Assembly (NCBI GenBank): GCA_963663735.2
Contig: CAXXHN010000001.1
Span: 124,001-188,000 of the forward strand
DNA: 64,000 bases
Reading direction: 5' to 3'
Source: G963663735 sp963663735
Lineage (GTDB): Bacteria > Acidobacteriota > UBA6911 > RPQK01 > JAPXNP01
Positions within the stretch are counted from its first letter, which is position 1. Each line of letters starts with the position of its first letter. The notes under the pieces are model-generated. The model was not told the origin of the DNA. It ran no database searches and saw only the letters and a program-made list of their open reading frames with translations. Of this stretch, positions 33,586 through 42,960 are shown piece after piece. Both the position numbers and the translations under genes were made by a program.

Positions 33586-33614
33586 TTGACACGGCATTGT
33601 ATGGTGTTTAACCT
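33586..33614 (+). promoter_or_regulatory. Promoter candidate for the M14 peptidase gene
   Basis: TTGACA at 33586-33591 is followed after 17 bases by TAACCT (33609-33614), a weak -10. It lies about 95 bases before the peptidase ATG at 33709, whose upstream AGAGCGGG provides a ribosome-binding site. Confidence 0.4.
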
Positions 33615-33708
33615 CTAGCAGAGATTGTGTTACCTGGATTTGCCGGGATCCAGCGCCCGCGCAACAGGTGGATTTTAGAAACCCTTTTCCTCAGAAAAGA
33701 GCGGGATC

Positions 33709-36504
33709 ATGAGCAAAAAGTCCTTTTTTCCAATATTTTTTTTCCTGACGGCAGTGATTTGCCCTTTCCTTGCCGCACAGGATATAGATAAGGCGGCAAC
33801 TGAAAAAATCAGGGAATACACTACGGATCCCCAATACCTGACTCCGCTGGTGGATCATCTTCCCTCCTCTGAAATGGTGCCGGCCCCTCACCAGGTACTG
33901 GGATACGTGACCGGAGCTCCGGGGCACATGACCTATTACCAGGATATCCTGCGCTATTACCAGGCATTGGCGGCTTCCAGCGACAGGGTAAAAATCTTCG
34001 AGGCTGGTAAAAGCCATGAAGGAAACATGATGATTGTAGTTGCTGTCGGTGATGCAGACAGCATAGCCAACATAGACGCGTACCGGGAAAAAACCGGCAC
34101 CCTGGCCGATCCGCGCCTCTGCGGAGAGGCCGCAATGAAAAACATAATCCGGGAAACCAAACCCTTCTATATGCTTACCGGCGGGCTCCACTCCCCTGAA
34201 ACCGGAAGCCCGGAAATGCTGATGGAACTGGCCTATCGTCTGGTTGTTAGTGAAGATCCCATAATCCAACGCATCCGCGACAATGTCATTACCCTGATCA
34301 TTCCGGTTCTGGAGATCGACGGCTGGAACCGACAGGTCGACTGGTACTACCATCACACCAAAAAATATAAAAAAAATGAATGGGAGGATATCCCGCAAAG
34401 CTCCCCTCCCATCTGGGGGAATTACACGGTTCACGACAATAACCGTGACGGGATCATGCTCAGCCAGCCGCTTTCCAAAAACATGAATGAAGCCTTCTTT
34501 ATGTTCCACCCCCAGGTAGTGCATGACCTGCATGAAAGCATTCCCCTGCTCTACATCAGCACCGGAACCGGGCCATATTATCCAAGCCTCAGCCCCATCG
34601 TAAGGAATGAATGGCAGTGGCTGGCATTCAATGAGGTCACCAAGATGACCAGCTTTGGTGTTCCCGGAGTATGGACCTGGGGATTTTTTACCGGGTGGTA
34701 CCCCGGTTACGGTGCCTGGCCGGGTAACAACCATAATGCCATCAGCCGCTTCTATGAAACTTTCGGCAATGCCGGAGCCAACACCTACGAACGAATTATA
34801 AGTCAGACCCCGGGCGAAGGAAGGACTTCAGAAGAATGGTATCGGCCGTTGCCTCCTCCGGCAAAAACCACGTGGAGCCTGCGCAACAACACCAATATCA
34901 TGGAAAGCGCCTGTCTGGTCGCCCTTGAGTTTACTGCTCTCCACAAGGAAACCATCCTGGAAAACTTCTGGAAAAAAGGAAATAACGCTGTTTTGCAGGG
35001 AAAATCTGAGAAACCATACGCCTGGATTATTCCCCTCGAACAACCTGATCCGGTAGCAGCGCGGCGCCTTTTGGACGTCTTCAAACAACACCGGATCGAA
35101 GTCAGGCAATTGACTGATAATTTCACAAGCGGAGAAGAGGAGTGGCCGGCTGGAAGCCTGGTAGTGCGCATGGATCAGCCCTACCGCAACTTTGCCAAGA
35201 CACTCCTTGAGAAACAGGAGTGGCCTGAAAAAAGTGACACCCGGCCTTATGACGCCACCACCTGGACCATCGGCCTGATGATGGGTGTGGAAACGGTTGC
35301 CATTGATGACACTGAGGTACTGCAGGCACCCACGGAAGCTGTTGACAGCGAACTGTTCATTGGCTTTCTGAACGGAGAAAAGACCTCCGGCCATATTGTT
35401 ATCCCTCCCCAGGGTAACGGGACCCTGTCTGCCGTCCTGGCTTTAAAAGGGGAAGATATCCGCATTGCCAACCATACTTTCGAATTTGGGGGCCAGTCCT
35501 TTCCGGCCGGAACCCTGGTCTGTGGTGCTGAATCCCGGGATAGAGTTGAAAAGGTCTGTGGGGAAGTCGGGATAAACGCTTTTACCGTGGCGGAAGAGAT
35601 ACCAGACACTCGCAAGTTGACTCTTCCCCGCCTCGGCCTTTATTCCGGGTGGTTTTCAACCCAGGACCCCGGATGGGCCCGCTATGCCCTGGATGCTGTC
35701 CAGCTGCCCTTTGACTGGCTCACCAAGGACCGGGTTCGCCAAGGTGATTTAAACAGTGTTTATGATGTCATTATCATCCCCCACCATGGCGGCGGTGCGA
35801 CCGGCCTTTCCTTTATGCGCGGCATAAACTCACGTCACAGCCCACTTGACTACAGACAGAGTGAGGAATTCCGGTTTTTAGGGTCTCCGGTCAGCTCTGA
35901 AGACATTACCGGAGGTTTGGGACTGGAAGGAGTCACCGCCCTGGAGCAGTTTGTGCGGAAAGGGGGAACACTGATCACCCTGGGATCTGGAAGCCGCCTG
36001 GTCACTGACTTTGGATTGCTTTCCGGTGTATCTGCCAAATCAGCGCCGGACCTGGTATGCCCGGGGACCCTGGTTTCAGGTTGGGTAAGGCAGGAAAACA
36101 ACCCCGTCGTTTATGGAATCGACGAATATCCGGCCCTCTACCAGAGCACCATGACCCTGTTTGAAGTGGGAAAATTTATGCGCTCCAGAGTGGTCATGCA
36201 GTTCGGCACCGAGCTGCCTAAGGATGTCATGAATGACATGACCGATGAAGAAAGGCAGGCTCACAAAGACAGGCAGAAAGACCACAACCTGAGAATCAGC
36301 GGACTCCTGAAAGGCGGAAAAGTACTGGACGGAACTGCCGCGATAGTGGACTCCCCGCTGGGTAAAGGACGGGTGGTACTGTTTGCGTTCAATCCCCTCT
36401 ACCGCTGGATGAGCCAGGCCAGTTTTCCCATGGTATTTAACGCCCTGCTCAACTGGGATGCTCCTGAAAAATTACGGGAAGCAAAGGTATCCGTTGAAAA
36501 GTAA
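33709..36504 (+). CDS. Secreted M14-family zinc carboxypeptidase-like protein
   Basis: This 931-residue protein has a signal peptide (residues 1-23, ending LAAQ) and an M14 metallopeptidase domain in the first 350 residues. The zinc ligands are His161 and Glu164 (HSPETGS), with the third near His272-His275 (VVHDLHES); NNRDG around 244-248 supplies the usual Arg region. The C-terminal half has an alpha/beta domain with PHHGGG and LITLGSGSRLV, resembling the glutamine-amidotransferase-like end domain seen in long M14 relatives. It would trim peptides in the periplasm. It faces the desaturase gene convergently with a hairpin at 36515-36545 between. Confidence 0.88.
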   Translation: MSKKSFFPIFFFLTAVICPFLAAQDIDKAATEKIREYTTDPQYLTPLVDHLPSSEMVPAPHQVLGYVTGAPGHMTYYQDILRYYQALAASSDRVKIFEAGKSHEGNMMIVVAVGDADSIANIDAYREKTGTLADPRLCGEAAMKNIIRETKPFYMLTGGLHSPETGSPEMLMELAYRLVVSEDPIIQRIRDNVITLIIPVLEIDGWNRQVDWYYHHTKKYKKNEWEDIPQSSPPIWGNYTVHDNNRDGIMLSQPLSKNMNEAFFMFHPQVVHDLHESIPLLYISTGTGPYYPSLSPIVRNEWQWLAFNEVTKMTSFGVPGVWTWGFFTGWYPGYGAWPGNNHNAISRFYETFGNAGANTYERIISQTPGEGRTSEEWYRPLPPPAKTTWSLRNNTNIMESACLVALEFTALHKETILENFWKKGNNAVLQGKSEKPYAWIIPLEQPDPVAARRLLDVFKQHRIEVRQLTDNFTSGEEEWPAGSLVVRMDQPYRNFAKTLLEKQEWPEKSDTRPYDATTWTIGLMMGVETVAIDDTEVLQAPTEAVDSELFIGFLNGEKTSGHIVIPPQGNGTLSAVLALKGEDIRIANHTFEFGGQSFPAGTLVCGAESRDRVEKVCGEVGINAFTVAEEIPDTRKLTLPRLGLYSGWFSTQDPGWARYALDAVQLPFDWLTKDRVRQGDLNSVYDVIIIPHHGGGATGLSFMRGINSRHSPLDYRQSEEFRFLGSPVSSEDITGGLGLEGVTALEQFVRKGGTLITLGSGSRLVTDFGLLSGVSAKSAPDLVCPGTLVSGWVRQENNPVVYGIDEYPALYQSTMTLFEVGKFMRSRVVMQFGTELPKDVMNDMTDEERQAHKDRQKDHNLRISGLLKGGKVLDGTAAIVDSPLGKGRVVLFAFNPLYRWMSQASFPMVFNALLNWDAPEKLREAKVSVEK

Positions 36505-36514
36505 TATTCTGAGA

Positions 36515-36545
36515 TGCCTGCCTTCGTTAACAACACGGGCAGGCA
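36515..36545. terminator. Hairpin between convergent genes
   Basis: TGCCTGCC (36515-36522) and GGCAGGCA (36538-36545) form an 8-bp GC-rich stem with a 15-base loop, located 10 bases after the peptidase stop. There is no U-run. The same stem core appears at 28338-28373. Confidence 0.5.
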
Positions 36546-36587
36546 GAAACACTGAAGCTGTACTTTGTCAGGTAACGCTGAGGCAAA

Positions 36588-37625
36588 TCAGGATAAAGGC
36601 ACCATTTTCTGTTGTTCCGTGTCCCACAACTTCAGGCGGGCACAAGAGAGGCTTTTAAAAATTGTAAGTGGCTCCCTGACCCGCACCGTTGGGACGGCAT
36701 CGTAACATTTCTTCAAATTATAATTGGGAATTACCGGATTCAGGTGATGGATATGGTGATAACCGATGCTGCCCGAAAACCAGCGCAACAGGGCGGGCAA
36801 TTTATAAAATGAGCTGCCTTCCATGGCGGCCCTGAATGGATCCCACTCACTCCGACGGGCCCAATACCCTTGCGAAAACTGGTGCTGCACGTAAAACAGC
36901 CAGATTCCGGCCATCCCGGCAAACCATATCACCGGCACCTGGATTAAAAGGTAAGTTTGAAAACCGATAACACTGGAGACGGCTATAACCATAAACACGA
37001 TGAGCAGGTTAACAAAAAGAATGCTCATACGTCCTTTCCACTTAACGGTCCTGGTGGGAAAGCGGTTGATGACCAGGAAAAGGAACAGGGCTCCCAGCAC
37101 GATCAGCACCAGGGGATTACGGTAAAGCCGGTAAAACAACCGATCCTTTTTTGAGGAGTTCTCATATTCAGACCTGGTCATGGTCCAGATATCACCGAAC
37201 CCTCGCTCATCCAGGTTCGAATAGGTGGCATGGTGCCGGAGATGGCTGAAACGCCAGTCTTCATAACAGGTGAACACCAGCAGCCCAAAGATGTAACCAA
37301 AAAATGTATTGGCCTTTTGCGACTTAAAGAGGGAGCCATGCACACAGTCGTGGAAAAGGATAAAAATCCGGACCAAAAACCCGGCGGCAGGCAATGCCAA
37401 CATCAGGGTCCATAGGTAGGAGTAGCCAAACTGGATTGAGCGGATCATCAGGAACCAGAGAAAAAAGTAAGGGACCAGGGTATTAATCACCTGCCATGCG
37501 GCCTTCAGGAGGTCAGGATTTCTATATGGCGCCAGTACCGAGTACAGGTCAGGCGGCATCTGCCCGTAACTATTCCCGTCTTTTTCTTTTGCGGTTTTCC
37601 CGGTATTTGAATTCCCTGAAGCCAT
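36588..37625 (-). CDS. Membrane fatty acid desaturase
   Basis: The 345-residue membrane protein has four main hydrophobic segments and the three His boxes of acyl-lipid desaturases: HDCVH (92-96), HLRHH (128-132) and YHHIHHL near residue 290. Eight histidines coordinate a di-iron centre that uses O2 and an electron donor to insert a double bond into membrane acyl chains. This is an oxygen-requiring enzyme in an otherwise anaerobe-looking neighbourhood, so the organism meets oxygen at least sometimes, or the enzyme is a relic or a hydroxylase variant. The ATG has AGGTG upstream. Confidence 0.9.
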   Translation of the reverse strand: MASGNSNTGKTAKEKDGNSYGQMPPDLYSVLAPYRNPDLLKAAWQVINTLVPYFFLWFLMIRSIQFGYSYLWTLMLALPAAGFLVRIFILFHDCVHGSLFKSQKANTFFGYIFGLLVFTCYEDWRFSHLRHHATYSNLDERGFGDIWTMTRSEYENSSKKDRLFYRLYRNPLVLIVLGALFLFLVINRFPTRTVKWKGRMSILFVNLLIVFMVIAVSSVIGFQTYLLIQVPVIWFAGMAGIWLFYVQHQFSQGYWARRSEWDPFRAAMEGSSFYKLPALLRWFSGSIGYHHIHHLNPVIPNYNLKKCYDAVPTVRVREPLTIFKSLSCARLKLWDTEQQKMVPLS

Positions 37626-37802
37626 GACAATACACCTGGATGATTGCTATTTTTCTTCTTCATCTCTGCATATACTAATCGTTTGATTATATATGTAGAT
37701 ATATGTAGGTTCGAAAAAAACGGAAAAAAACAAAAGACAGAGAGTGCATCCACTGCAGAAAGGCAGAAAATTACTGTTTTTTATTTTACGACGATCTGTT
37801 GA

Positions 37803-38615
37803 TTATTCAATCCTTCGAAAATTCCAGTTCCAGGTGGAGCCGCATTCTTCACCTCCGAAAATATCCGGGGTTTTGGATGGGGGTGCCCAGCAATCATCCA
37901 TACTATCCATCCTACATTCCGGAGCAGTCCAGGAACCGGTGATAACCTCTCCATCAATCTTCCCCACAAACACCTTTTTAATCTCGATTTTCAAATCATA
38001 GGGCTCACCTATACTGCTATCAAAAAATTGAAAGGTCATATCTCCCTTTTTCTGAAATGATAAGGATAACGAAATCACCAGTTCATATGTCATTGAGTCT
38101 TTATTTATAGTCAACTCAACTCCATCATTAAACTCCTGGTAGGGATTGTAGACACTGATAATTGTACTAGTAAACTCCGGGATCTTTCTTCTGAAAAGGA
38201 ACTTCCCGCTGGCATCTTCAATTCTCTCATTTATCAAGTCAGCCGAAAGTGTAAACAGAGAGACAGAATCACCAACCAGTCGGATTATTGCTGAATCCCT
38301 CGTGTCCTGATGCGCATGCAGTCTGGAGTCGATATTAAAGTCACAGTTAATCTTGCGGTAACACCTTCCTGCACTTCCAAGCCTGTTGATATCGGTATAG
38401 CGTGAAAAAGTGATTATGCCTCTCCAGATCATCTCGCTCTCAGGTTCTTTGGAGACAGAAGGCGGATTAGGGCAAGTGTCAAGAGAGTTGATTTCACAAG
38501 TCGGCGGGAAGGACTCCCCAAGAACCTGGGAGAAGGAAAGAAAAACTACGGAACTCAACAGGAGTAAATAAATTACCGTCCCGGTCCTCCTGGCAGATTT
38601 TTCTAATAATCTCAT
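37803..38615 (-). CDS. Hypothetical secreted Cys-containing protein (270 aa)
   Basis: The start at 38615 is chosen because AGGAGGATAACA lies directly before the ATG; the frame extends further upstream to 38660. The protein has an N-terminal signal or anchor (about 12-34) and a mostly beta-looking secreted domain. Two stretches resemble each other: PTCEINSLDTCPNPPS just after the signal and PECRMDSMDDCWAPPS near the C terminus (pattern CxxxSxDxCxxPPS). Two disulfide-bonded small motifs at both ends are possible. No family is recognised. Confidence 0.7.
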   Translation of the reverse strand: MRLLEKSARRTGTVIYLLLLSSVVFLSFSQVLGESFPPTCEINSLDTCPNPPSVSKEPESEMIWRGIITFSRYTDINRLGSAGRCYRKINCDFNIDSRLHAHQDTRDSAIIRLVGDSVSLFTLSADLINERIEDASGKFLFRRKIPEFTSTIISVYNPYQEFNDGVELTINKDSMTYELVISLSLSFQKKGDMTFQFFDSSIGEPYDLKIEIKKVFVGKIDGEVITGSWTAPECRMDSMDDCWAPPSKTPDIFGGEECGSTWNWNFRRIE

Positions 38616-38779
38616 TGTTATCCTCCTGCTTATCATAACGCAGCCAGAAGTAATGTCCATAGATTGAAAAATTATATTTTCAACTTATTCTTATAATTGA
38701 TAGCTCCTTAGATGCTATTATTGATATCCGGATAATCAGCATTGTCATCAATCCTGTAAAGGTAAAGAAGGGATGCAAC

Positions 38780-41134
38780 ATGCGAAACAAGCTCTCGATA
38801 CTTCAGGGATTAATATTCATTTTTCTCACCTCCAGCCTGTTGGCTGAAGTCAACTGGATTCCCACTTTCAAAGAAGCCAAAGAAATCGCGGCCAGGGAAA
38901 ATAAATTCATCGTAATTGACGTTTCAGCATCCTGGTGCGGGCCCTGCAGGAAGATGGCCCGAGAGGTCTATCCTGATCCAGAATTTATAAGTTTTACTGA
39001 AGATAATGTCTTCATGCTGGTAGATGCCGAGGAGGACAATGAGGGAATCGTCCTGGCCCGGGAGTTCAAAGTCAAATCTTTCCCCTCCATTCTGGTGCTG
39101 GATTCCAAGGGGGAAGAGATAGACAGGCTGTCAGGCGGCAGGGACACAAAAAGCCTGATTGAAGACCTCAACAACATCTTCAACTACAGCATTCCTCGCA
39201 AGGAACTGAATCGTCGTGCCAACATAAATCTGGATGACTTTGAAATGCAGAAGAGCGCCGGGTTTCGTGCCTTTGACCGGCATGATTTCAAGCAGGCTGA
39301 AGAGTATTTGAGCAGGGCGGTCAGGCTCGCAAGTGGAGATGATCCGGGAACGCTGTTCTCAATTTATATGTTTCTCAGCCAGTGCCAGTATAAAGAAGAG
39401 CATTATAAAGAGTGTCTAGACAGCCTGGAGAAGATGGAGGAACTATTGCCTCTATCCGCTAAAGTCAACTATATTGTGCTTCTCAAAGCCAAGGCGTTAG
39501 CCAACCTGGAAAGGTATGATGAAGCTTATGCCATGTTAGGGGAATTTATCAAATCTCCCGAGTTGAAGAACCTGGCAGATGTCCGTGAAGTCCTCCAAAA
39601 ACTGCCCAAGGAATATCGAAAGGATCAGGAAACCGTTGAAAAGCAGAACAAGAAAGCAAAAAAACTGGCAGTTGAAAATAAGCTGGCAGAAGCTGAAATC
39701 CTTGTAAACAATTCACTGGAACTGGATCCTGAAAATATCGACGCACTGCTCATTAGCGCCGGAGTTCAAATCGTAATCGCCGACCAGAATAGAGAAGATC
39801 CTGAATCTCCGAAAAGAGTAGAAACGGCTTTAAGACAGGCCCGTCTGGCAACCCGACTGGCTCCTGATGATTTTTCTGTCTATGACAGAGCAAGAAGCCT
39901 GCATATTTATTCCCCTGCAGGATATTCTTTACCCAGAAATCCTGAGGCGGTAAAAGAGTACCAAAAAGCCGAACAGGATTTTGCCAAGGGCAAATGTGAA
40001 AGCGCGGTCAAACATTACCTGAAGTTAATGGAACTGGAACCCAGGTTCAGTTACACCTATCTTCATTTAGGTGACTGCTTCTTCGCAAGCAGGCAACTGG
40101 AACAGGCCTTGAAGCTCTATCAGCAGGGGATAGCCCTGTCCCCCCTGAATCCCGCCGGTTACCGCTACGCGGCTGACACCTATGCCAAACTCGGCCAACC
40201 TGAGAAATGCCGGGAATACCTGATTGACTCGGTAAAGGCCGATCCTTCTTACCCCACGGTCTGGAAGTATATGAACGATTCCAAGTACGGAAAAAACGGG
40301 ATCGAAAGGCACTATCATGTAATTCCTACCAAGCTTCTCCTCTGCCGAAGCGAGGATGATTACGAGACTCTGCTCGAGAATCTTCCGTCAAGAACCCTTC
40401 CCGCCTGGCAGGCCTACATCAATAAAAAACTTAGTTATGAGAACCGGGAAAGAAAACCAGGAATGATCCACTGGCCGTCAGCCGGGGGGGAAATCGAATG
40501 CCTGAGGGAACTTGTTGCAGCTTGGAGTACTCTTAAACTGGAAGACCGGGAACTGCAGGATCCCGATCTGGATTTCATCCGGCAGGTTTCAATTGACGGC
40601 CATCTCGATACCTTTGTTTTCCTGGAGCTCTATACCGAGACCTACAGGCCGGAGTTCGAAATCTGGAAAAAAACGAATGGAGACAAAATCAAGGAATACC
40701 TGGAAAACTACATCTTTGATATTCCACTGTACTCACTTCAGTCAGGACAGAATACTTCTGCTGTAAACGCCTACAACAAGGCTATCGACCTGGGAACTTC
40801 TGATCCAGAAGCAGCAATCAACTTGTACCGGAAAGCCCTGTGGCAGGATCCCTGGATGGAACCGGCCATGCATAATTTGAGCATTTTATTGGTTAATGCA
40901 GAACAGTACGAAGAAGGCATGAAAGTTGCGGAACGATGGCACCAGGCTTATCATGAATCACTGACAGCCATTGACCGACTTGCCTACATATACATAAAAA
41001 TGGGGGAGTTTGAGAAAGCCGCTACCTTGATTGAAGAAACATTGAATAAGGAAAATGTAGGGACAGCAAATGATTCATATCTTATTGAAAACCTGGAGCA
41101 AAACCTGAAATACTGCAAGCAGAAATTGCAATAA
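38780..41134 (+). CDS. Secreted thioredoxin-fold protein with TPR repeats
   Basis: 784 residues: a signal peptide (1-22), a thioredoxin-like domain with the redox motif WCGPC (Cys53, Cys56) around residues 25-120, then many helical TPR-type repeats to the C terminus, for example near 270-330 and 410-520. The FPSI cis-Pro loop typical of thioredoxins appears near residue 106. It may be a periplasmic thiol-disulfide enzyme with a protein-binding scaffold. The gene stands alone; AAAGGTAAAGAAGGG precedes the ATG. Its target is unknown. Confidence 0.85.
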   Translation: MRNKLSILQGLIFIFLTSSLLAEVNWIPTFKEAKEIAARENKFIVIDVSASWCGPCRKMAREVYPDPEFISFTEDNVFMLVDAEEDNEGIVLAREFKVKSFPSILVLDSKGEEIDRLSGGRDTKSLIEDLNNIFNYSIPRKELNRRANINLDDFEMQKSAGFRAFDRHDFKQAEEYLSRAVRLASGDDPGTLFSIYMFLSQCQYKEEHYKECLDSLEKMEELLPLSAKVNYIVLLKAKALANLERYDEAYAMLGEFIKSPELKNLADVREVLQKLPKEYRKDQETVEKQNKKAKKLAVENKLAEAEILVNNSLELDPENIDALLISAGVQIVIADQNREDPESPKRVETALRQARLATRLAPDDFSVYDRARSLHIYSPAGYSLPRNPEAVKEYQKAEQDFAKGKCESAVKHYLKLMELEPRFSYTYLHLGDCFFASRQLEQALKLYQQGIALSPLNPAGYRYAADTYAKLGQPEKCREYLIDSVKADPSYPTVWKYMNDSKYGKNGIERHYHVIPTKLLLCRSEDDYETLLENLPSRTLPAWQAYINKKLSYENRERKPGMIHWPSAGGEIECLRELVAAWSTLKLEDRELQDPDLDFIRQVSIDGHLDTFVFLELYTETYRPEFEIWKKTNGDKIKEYLENYIFDIPLYSLQSGQNTSAVNAYNKAIDLGTSDPEAAINLYRKALWQDPWMEPAMHNLSILLVNAEQYEEGMKVAERWHQAYHESLTAIDRLAYIYIKMGEFEKAATLIEETLNKENVGTANDSYLIENLEQNLKYCKQKLQ

Positions 41135-41301
41135 CGAGAGAAGCGTTTTTAGATTGATATGACTCGCTTTGCTGTTACTCTTTATCGTTCAGGCTGGGCC
41201 TCAGCATTACTAATTTATAATCGGCAAAATCCGCAGCTTCCGGTTCTCCGGTGATCTCAATTCCTGTCTCCGCAACCAGGGATTTTCCATGAGTATCATA
41301 A

Positions 41302-41793
41302 TCATATGAACGCCCCCATCAGGATAATATTGTCGTAAACTCCCTCAAGTTTTCTAGCTTTTACCCGCCTGCCCTCTACGCTGAATCCCATTTTCATGTA
41401 CAAGCGAACTGCCGGAAGGTTGGACTCAAAAACCTCCAGTTCCACCTTTTCCAGGTTGTTTATGTCTTTAGCGTGTTCGATGGATCTTGTCAGGAGTTGT
41501 GTTCCGATACCTCTGCCTCGCCAGGAAGGAAGAAGGCCCATTCCCAGCACTCCGACATGCTGCAGCCCTTCCTGGGGCCTGGGAATGATATCGCACCACC
41601 CGGTCACTTCATTTTTGGCAACGGCATAATACTGGGCAAGATTCTGCTCTACTATCCGTTTGACATATTCTCTGCTGCTTTCCAGGGAGTAACCTTCGGT
41701 AGAGAGCAAAAACCTTCGCTCCCTGGCCACAGCATCCACCGCCCTCCAGTAGGATTCCGCGTATTTAATTGTGGCTTGCTGGATTATCATCAT
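41302..41793 (-). CDS. GNAT-family N-acetyltransferase
   Basis: 163 residues of GNAT fold, with the acetyl-CoA-binding pattern GMGLLPSWRGRGIGTQLLTR (Q/RxxGxG/A, about 91-110) and LEVFESNLPAVRLYMKMGF, which is typical of ribosomal-protein or small-molecule acetyltransferases. AGGGAGA precedes the two adjacent ATGs. The substrate is unknown. It sits beside a methyltransferase on the same strand but with a gap, so linkage is weak. Confidence 0.88.
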   Translation of the reverse strand: MMIIQQATIKYAESYWRAVDAVARERRFLLSTEGYSLESSREYVKRIVEQNLAQYYAVAKNEVTGWCDIIPRPQEGLQHVGVLGMGLLPSWRGRGIGTQLLTRSIEHAKDINNLEKVELEVFESNLPAVRLYMKMGFSVEGRRVKARKLEGVYDNIILMGAFI

Positions 41794-41833
41794 TCTCCCT
41801 TTTTCTCTTGGCTGAATGCACTTCGAAACCTTT

Positions 41834-42646
41834 TTATTTTATGCAGGCCCTGGCCTTAAAAAAGGTATAACAAAAGGTGCCTTTTCCTTCGGCCGTGGCT
41901 TCCAGTTCACGGATTCCCCTGTCCCAGTCTTCCGGCGTGATCATTTCCAGCGCGATCGCGTCACTCTCAATCCCTTTGACCATGGCCACAAATGTGTCTC
42001 TCGTGAATCCCTGCACCAGTTCCGGACGGCTGTCATCCACATACACCATTCGTGGCGACACAGTCACATCAAGGAACCCGGCCTCTTTCAGTAAGGGATA
42101 CAGCCGGCGCCCTATCAGCGAATCTCCTCCATGCGATTTCTGGATATCCACCAGACACTGAATGGTTTTCCAGGCCGCGTCGCTTGCCGGATGAAAAAAA
42201 GTTGAACCGTGATCTCCTTCAATAGCTGTTATGGTTCCTCCCGGTTTCAGTTTTCCCTTCAGAACCTGCAGGGCACGGACAGGCTCAGGCAGGTGCTCCA
42301 GCACAAAACAAAGAAAAATGTGATCAAACGTAGCATCATCAAAGGGCAGATTAAAAATATCCGCCTGCATGAATCTCACGTTGGTCAGCCCCAGTTCTCC
42401 CGCCCTTTTTTCCGCGGCCCTGACTGATTTGCCGGAGATATCCACTGAAGTGATCCATGCGTTGGGACTGCTTTCCGCCAGGGCTGAAGTCTGGGCACCT
42501 ACCCCGCATCCGGCTTCCAGCACACAACTCCCTGCCGGATATCCGGTATCGTGATGCAACAGCTCCGTCAAGGTCTCGGCCTGGTCATGCAGCCGCTGTT
42601 CTTCTTTCGGGGAATATCCATGCACATACTTATCTTTTTTTGCCAT
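41834..42646 (-). CDS. Class I SAM-dependent methyltransferase
   Basis: The protein has about 270 residues with the methyltransferase motif I VLEAGCGVGAQT (about 41-52), then SVDISGKSV (motif Ia) and LCFVLEHLPEPVRALQVLK (around 110-128). ATG at 42646 has GAGG five bases upstream and is preferred to the TTG one codon earlier. No signal peptide. The fold suggests methylation of a small molecule or quinone/arsenite-type substrate; there is no direct clue. Confidence 0.88.
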   Translation of the reverse strand: MAKKDKYVHGYSPKEEQRLHDQAETLTELLHHDTGYPAGSCVLEAGCGVGAQTSALAESSPNAWITSVDISGKSVRAAEKRAGELGLTNVRFMQADIFNLPFDDATFDHIFLCFVLEHLPEPVRALQVLKGKLKPGGTITAIEGDHGSTFFHPASDAAWKTIQCLVDIQKSHGGDSLIGRRLYPLLKEAGFLDVTVSPRMVYVDDSRPELVQGFTRDTFVAMVKGIESDAIALEMITPEDWDRGIRELEATAEGKGTFCYTFFKARACIK

Positions 42647-42960
42647 CAATGCCTCTTATTCAATCTAAAATCTGATCCATCGATTAATCCCGGAATAAAA
42701 AATATTCTACCTAACGCATTTATTAATTTCATTTCATTAACACAGATTATGATTCAGTCAAATGCATTTGTTATTAAACTTAAAGAGAATCAGTTATAAA
42801 ATTGACATATGCGGTTATCTCCATCCTGGTTGTAAACATCCGGATCAAAACTTTATGGTTCCTTAAGGATTTCTTGAAAACTCTTTATTTTTTCCAGGGG
42901 CAAGGGTTAAGGTTACAGCCCCCAACCCGCAACGCAGTTAGAATAAAACCTTCCGCAGCA
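42647..42960. other. AT-rich gap, no gene seen
   Basis: Bases 42647-42960 lie between the methyltransferase start and the thi4 stop, with both genes transcribed leftward. The stretch is AT-rich and probably holds the methyltransferase promoter, but I see no clean -35/-10 pair and no terminator hairpin. The plus-strand frames here run into antisense of thi4. Confidence 0.45.

Larger units (their letters stand above)
32801..33708. other. Long intergenic stretch between divergent genes
   Basis: Except for a possible 89-aa minus-strand ORF at 32886-33155, no supported gene lies here. The plus-strand frames (32785-33084, 33011-33223, 33280-33618) have no ribosome-binding sites or recognisable content. 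A promoter candidate for the peptidase (33586-33614) is at the right end. Confidence 0.5.

Noticed and set aside
33691..34734. 347-residue open frame on the minus strand
   Set aside because: It is antisense to the strongly supported M14 peptidase gene and has no homology.
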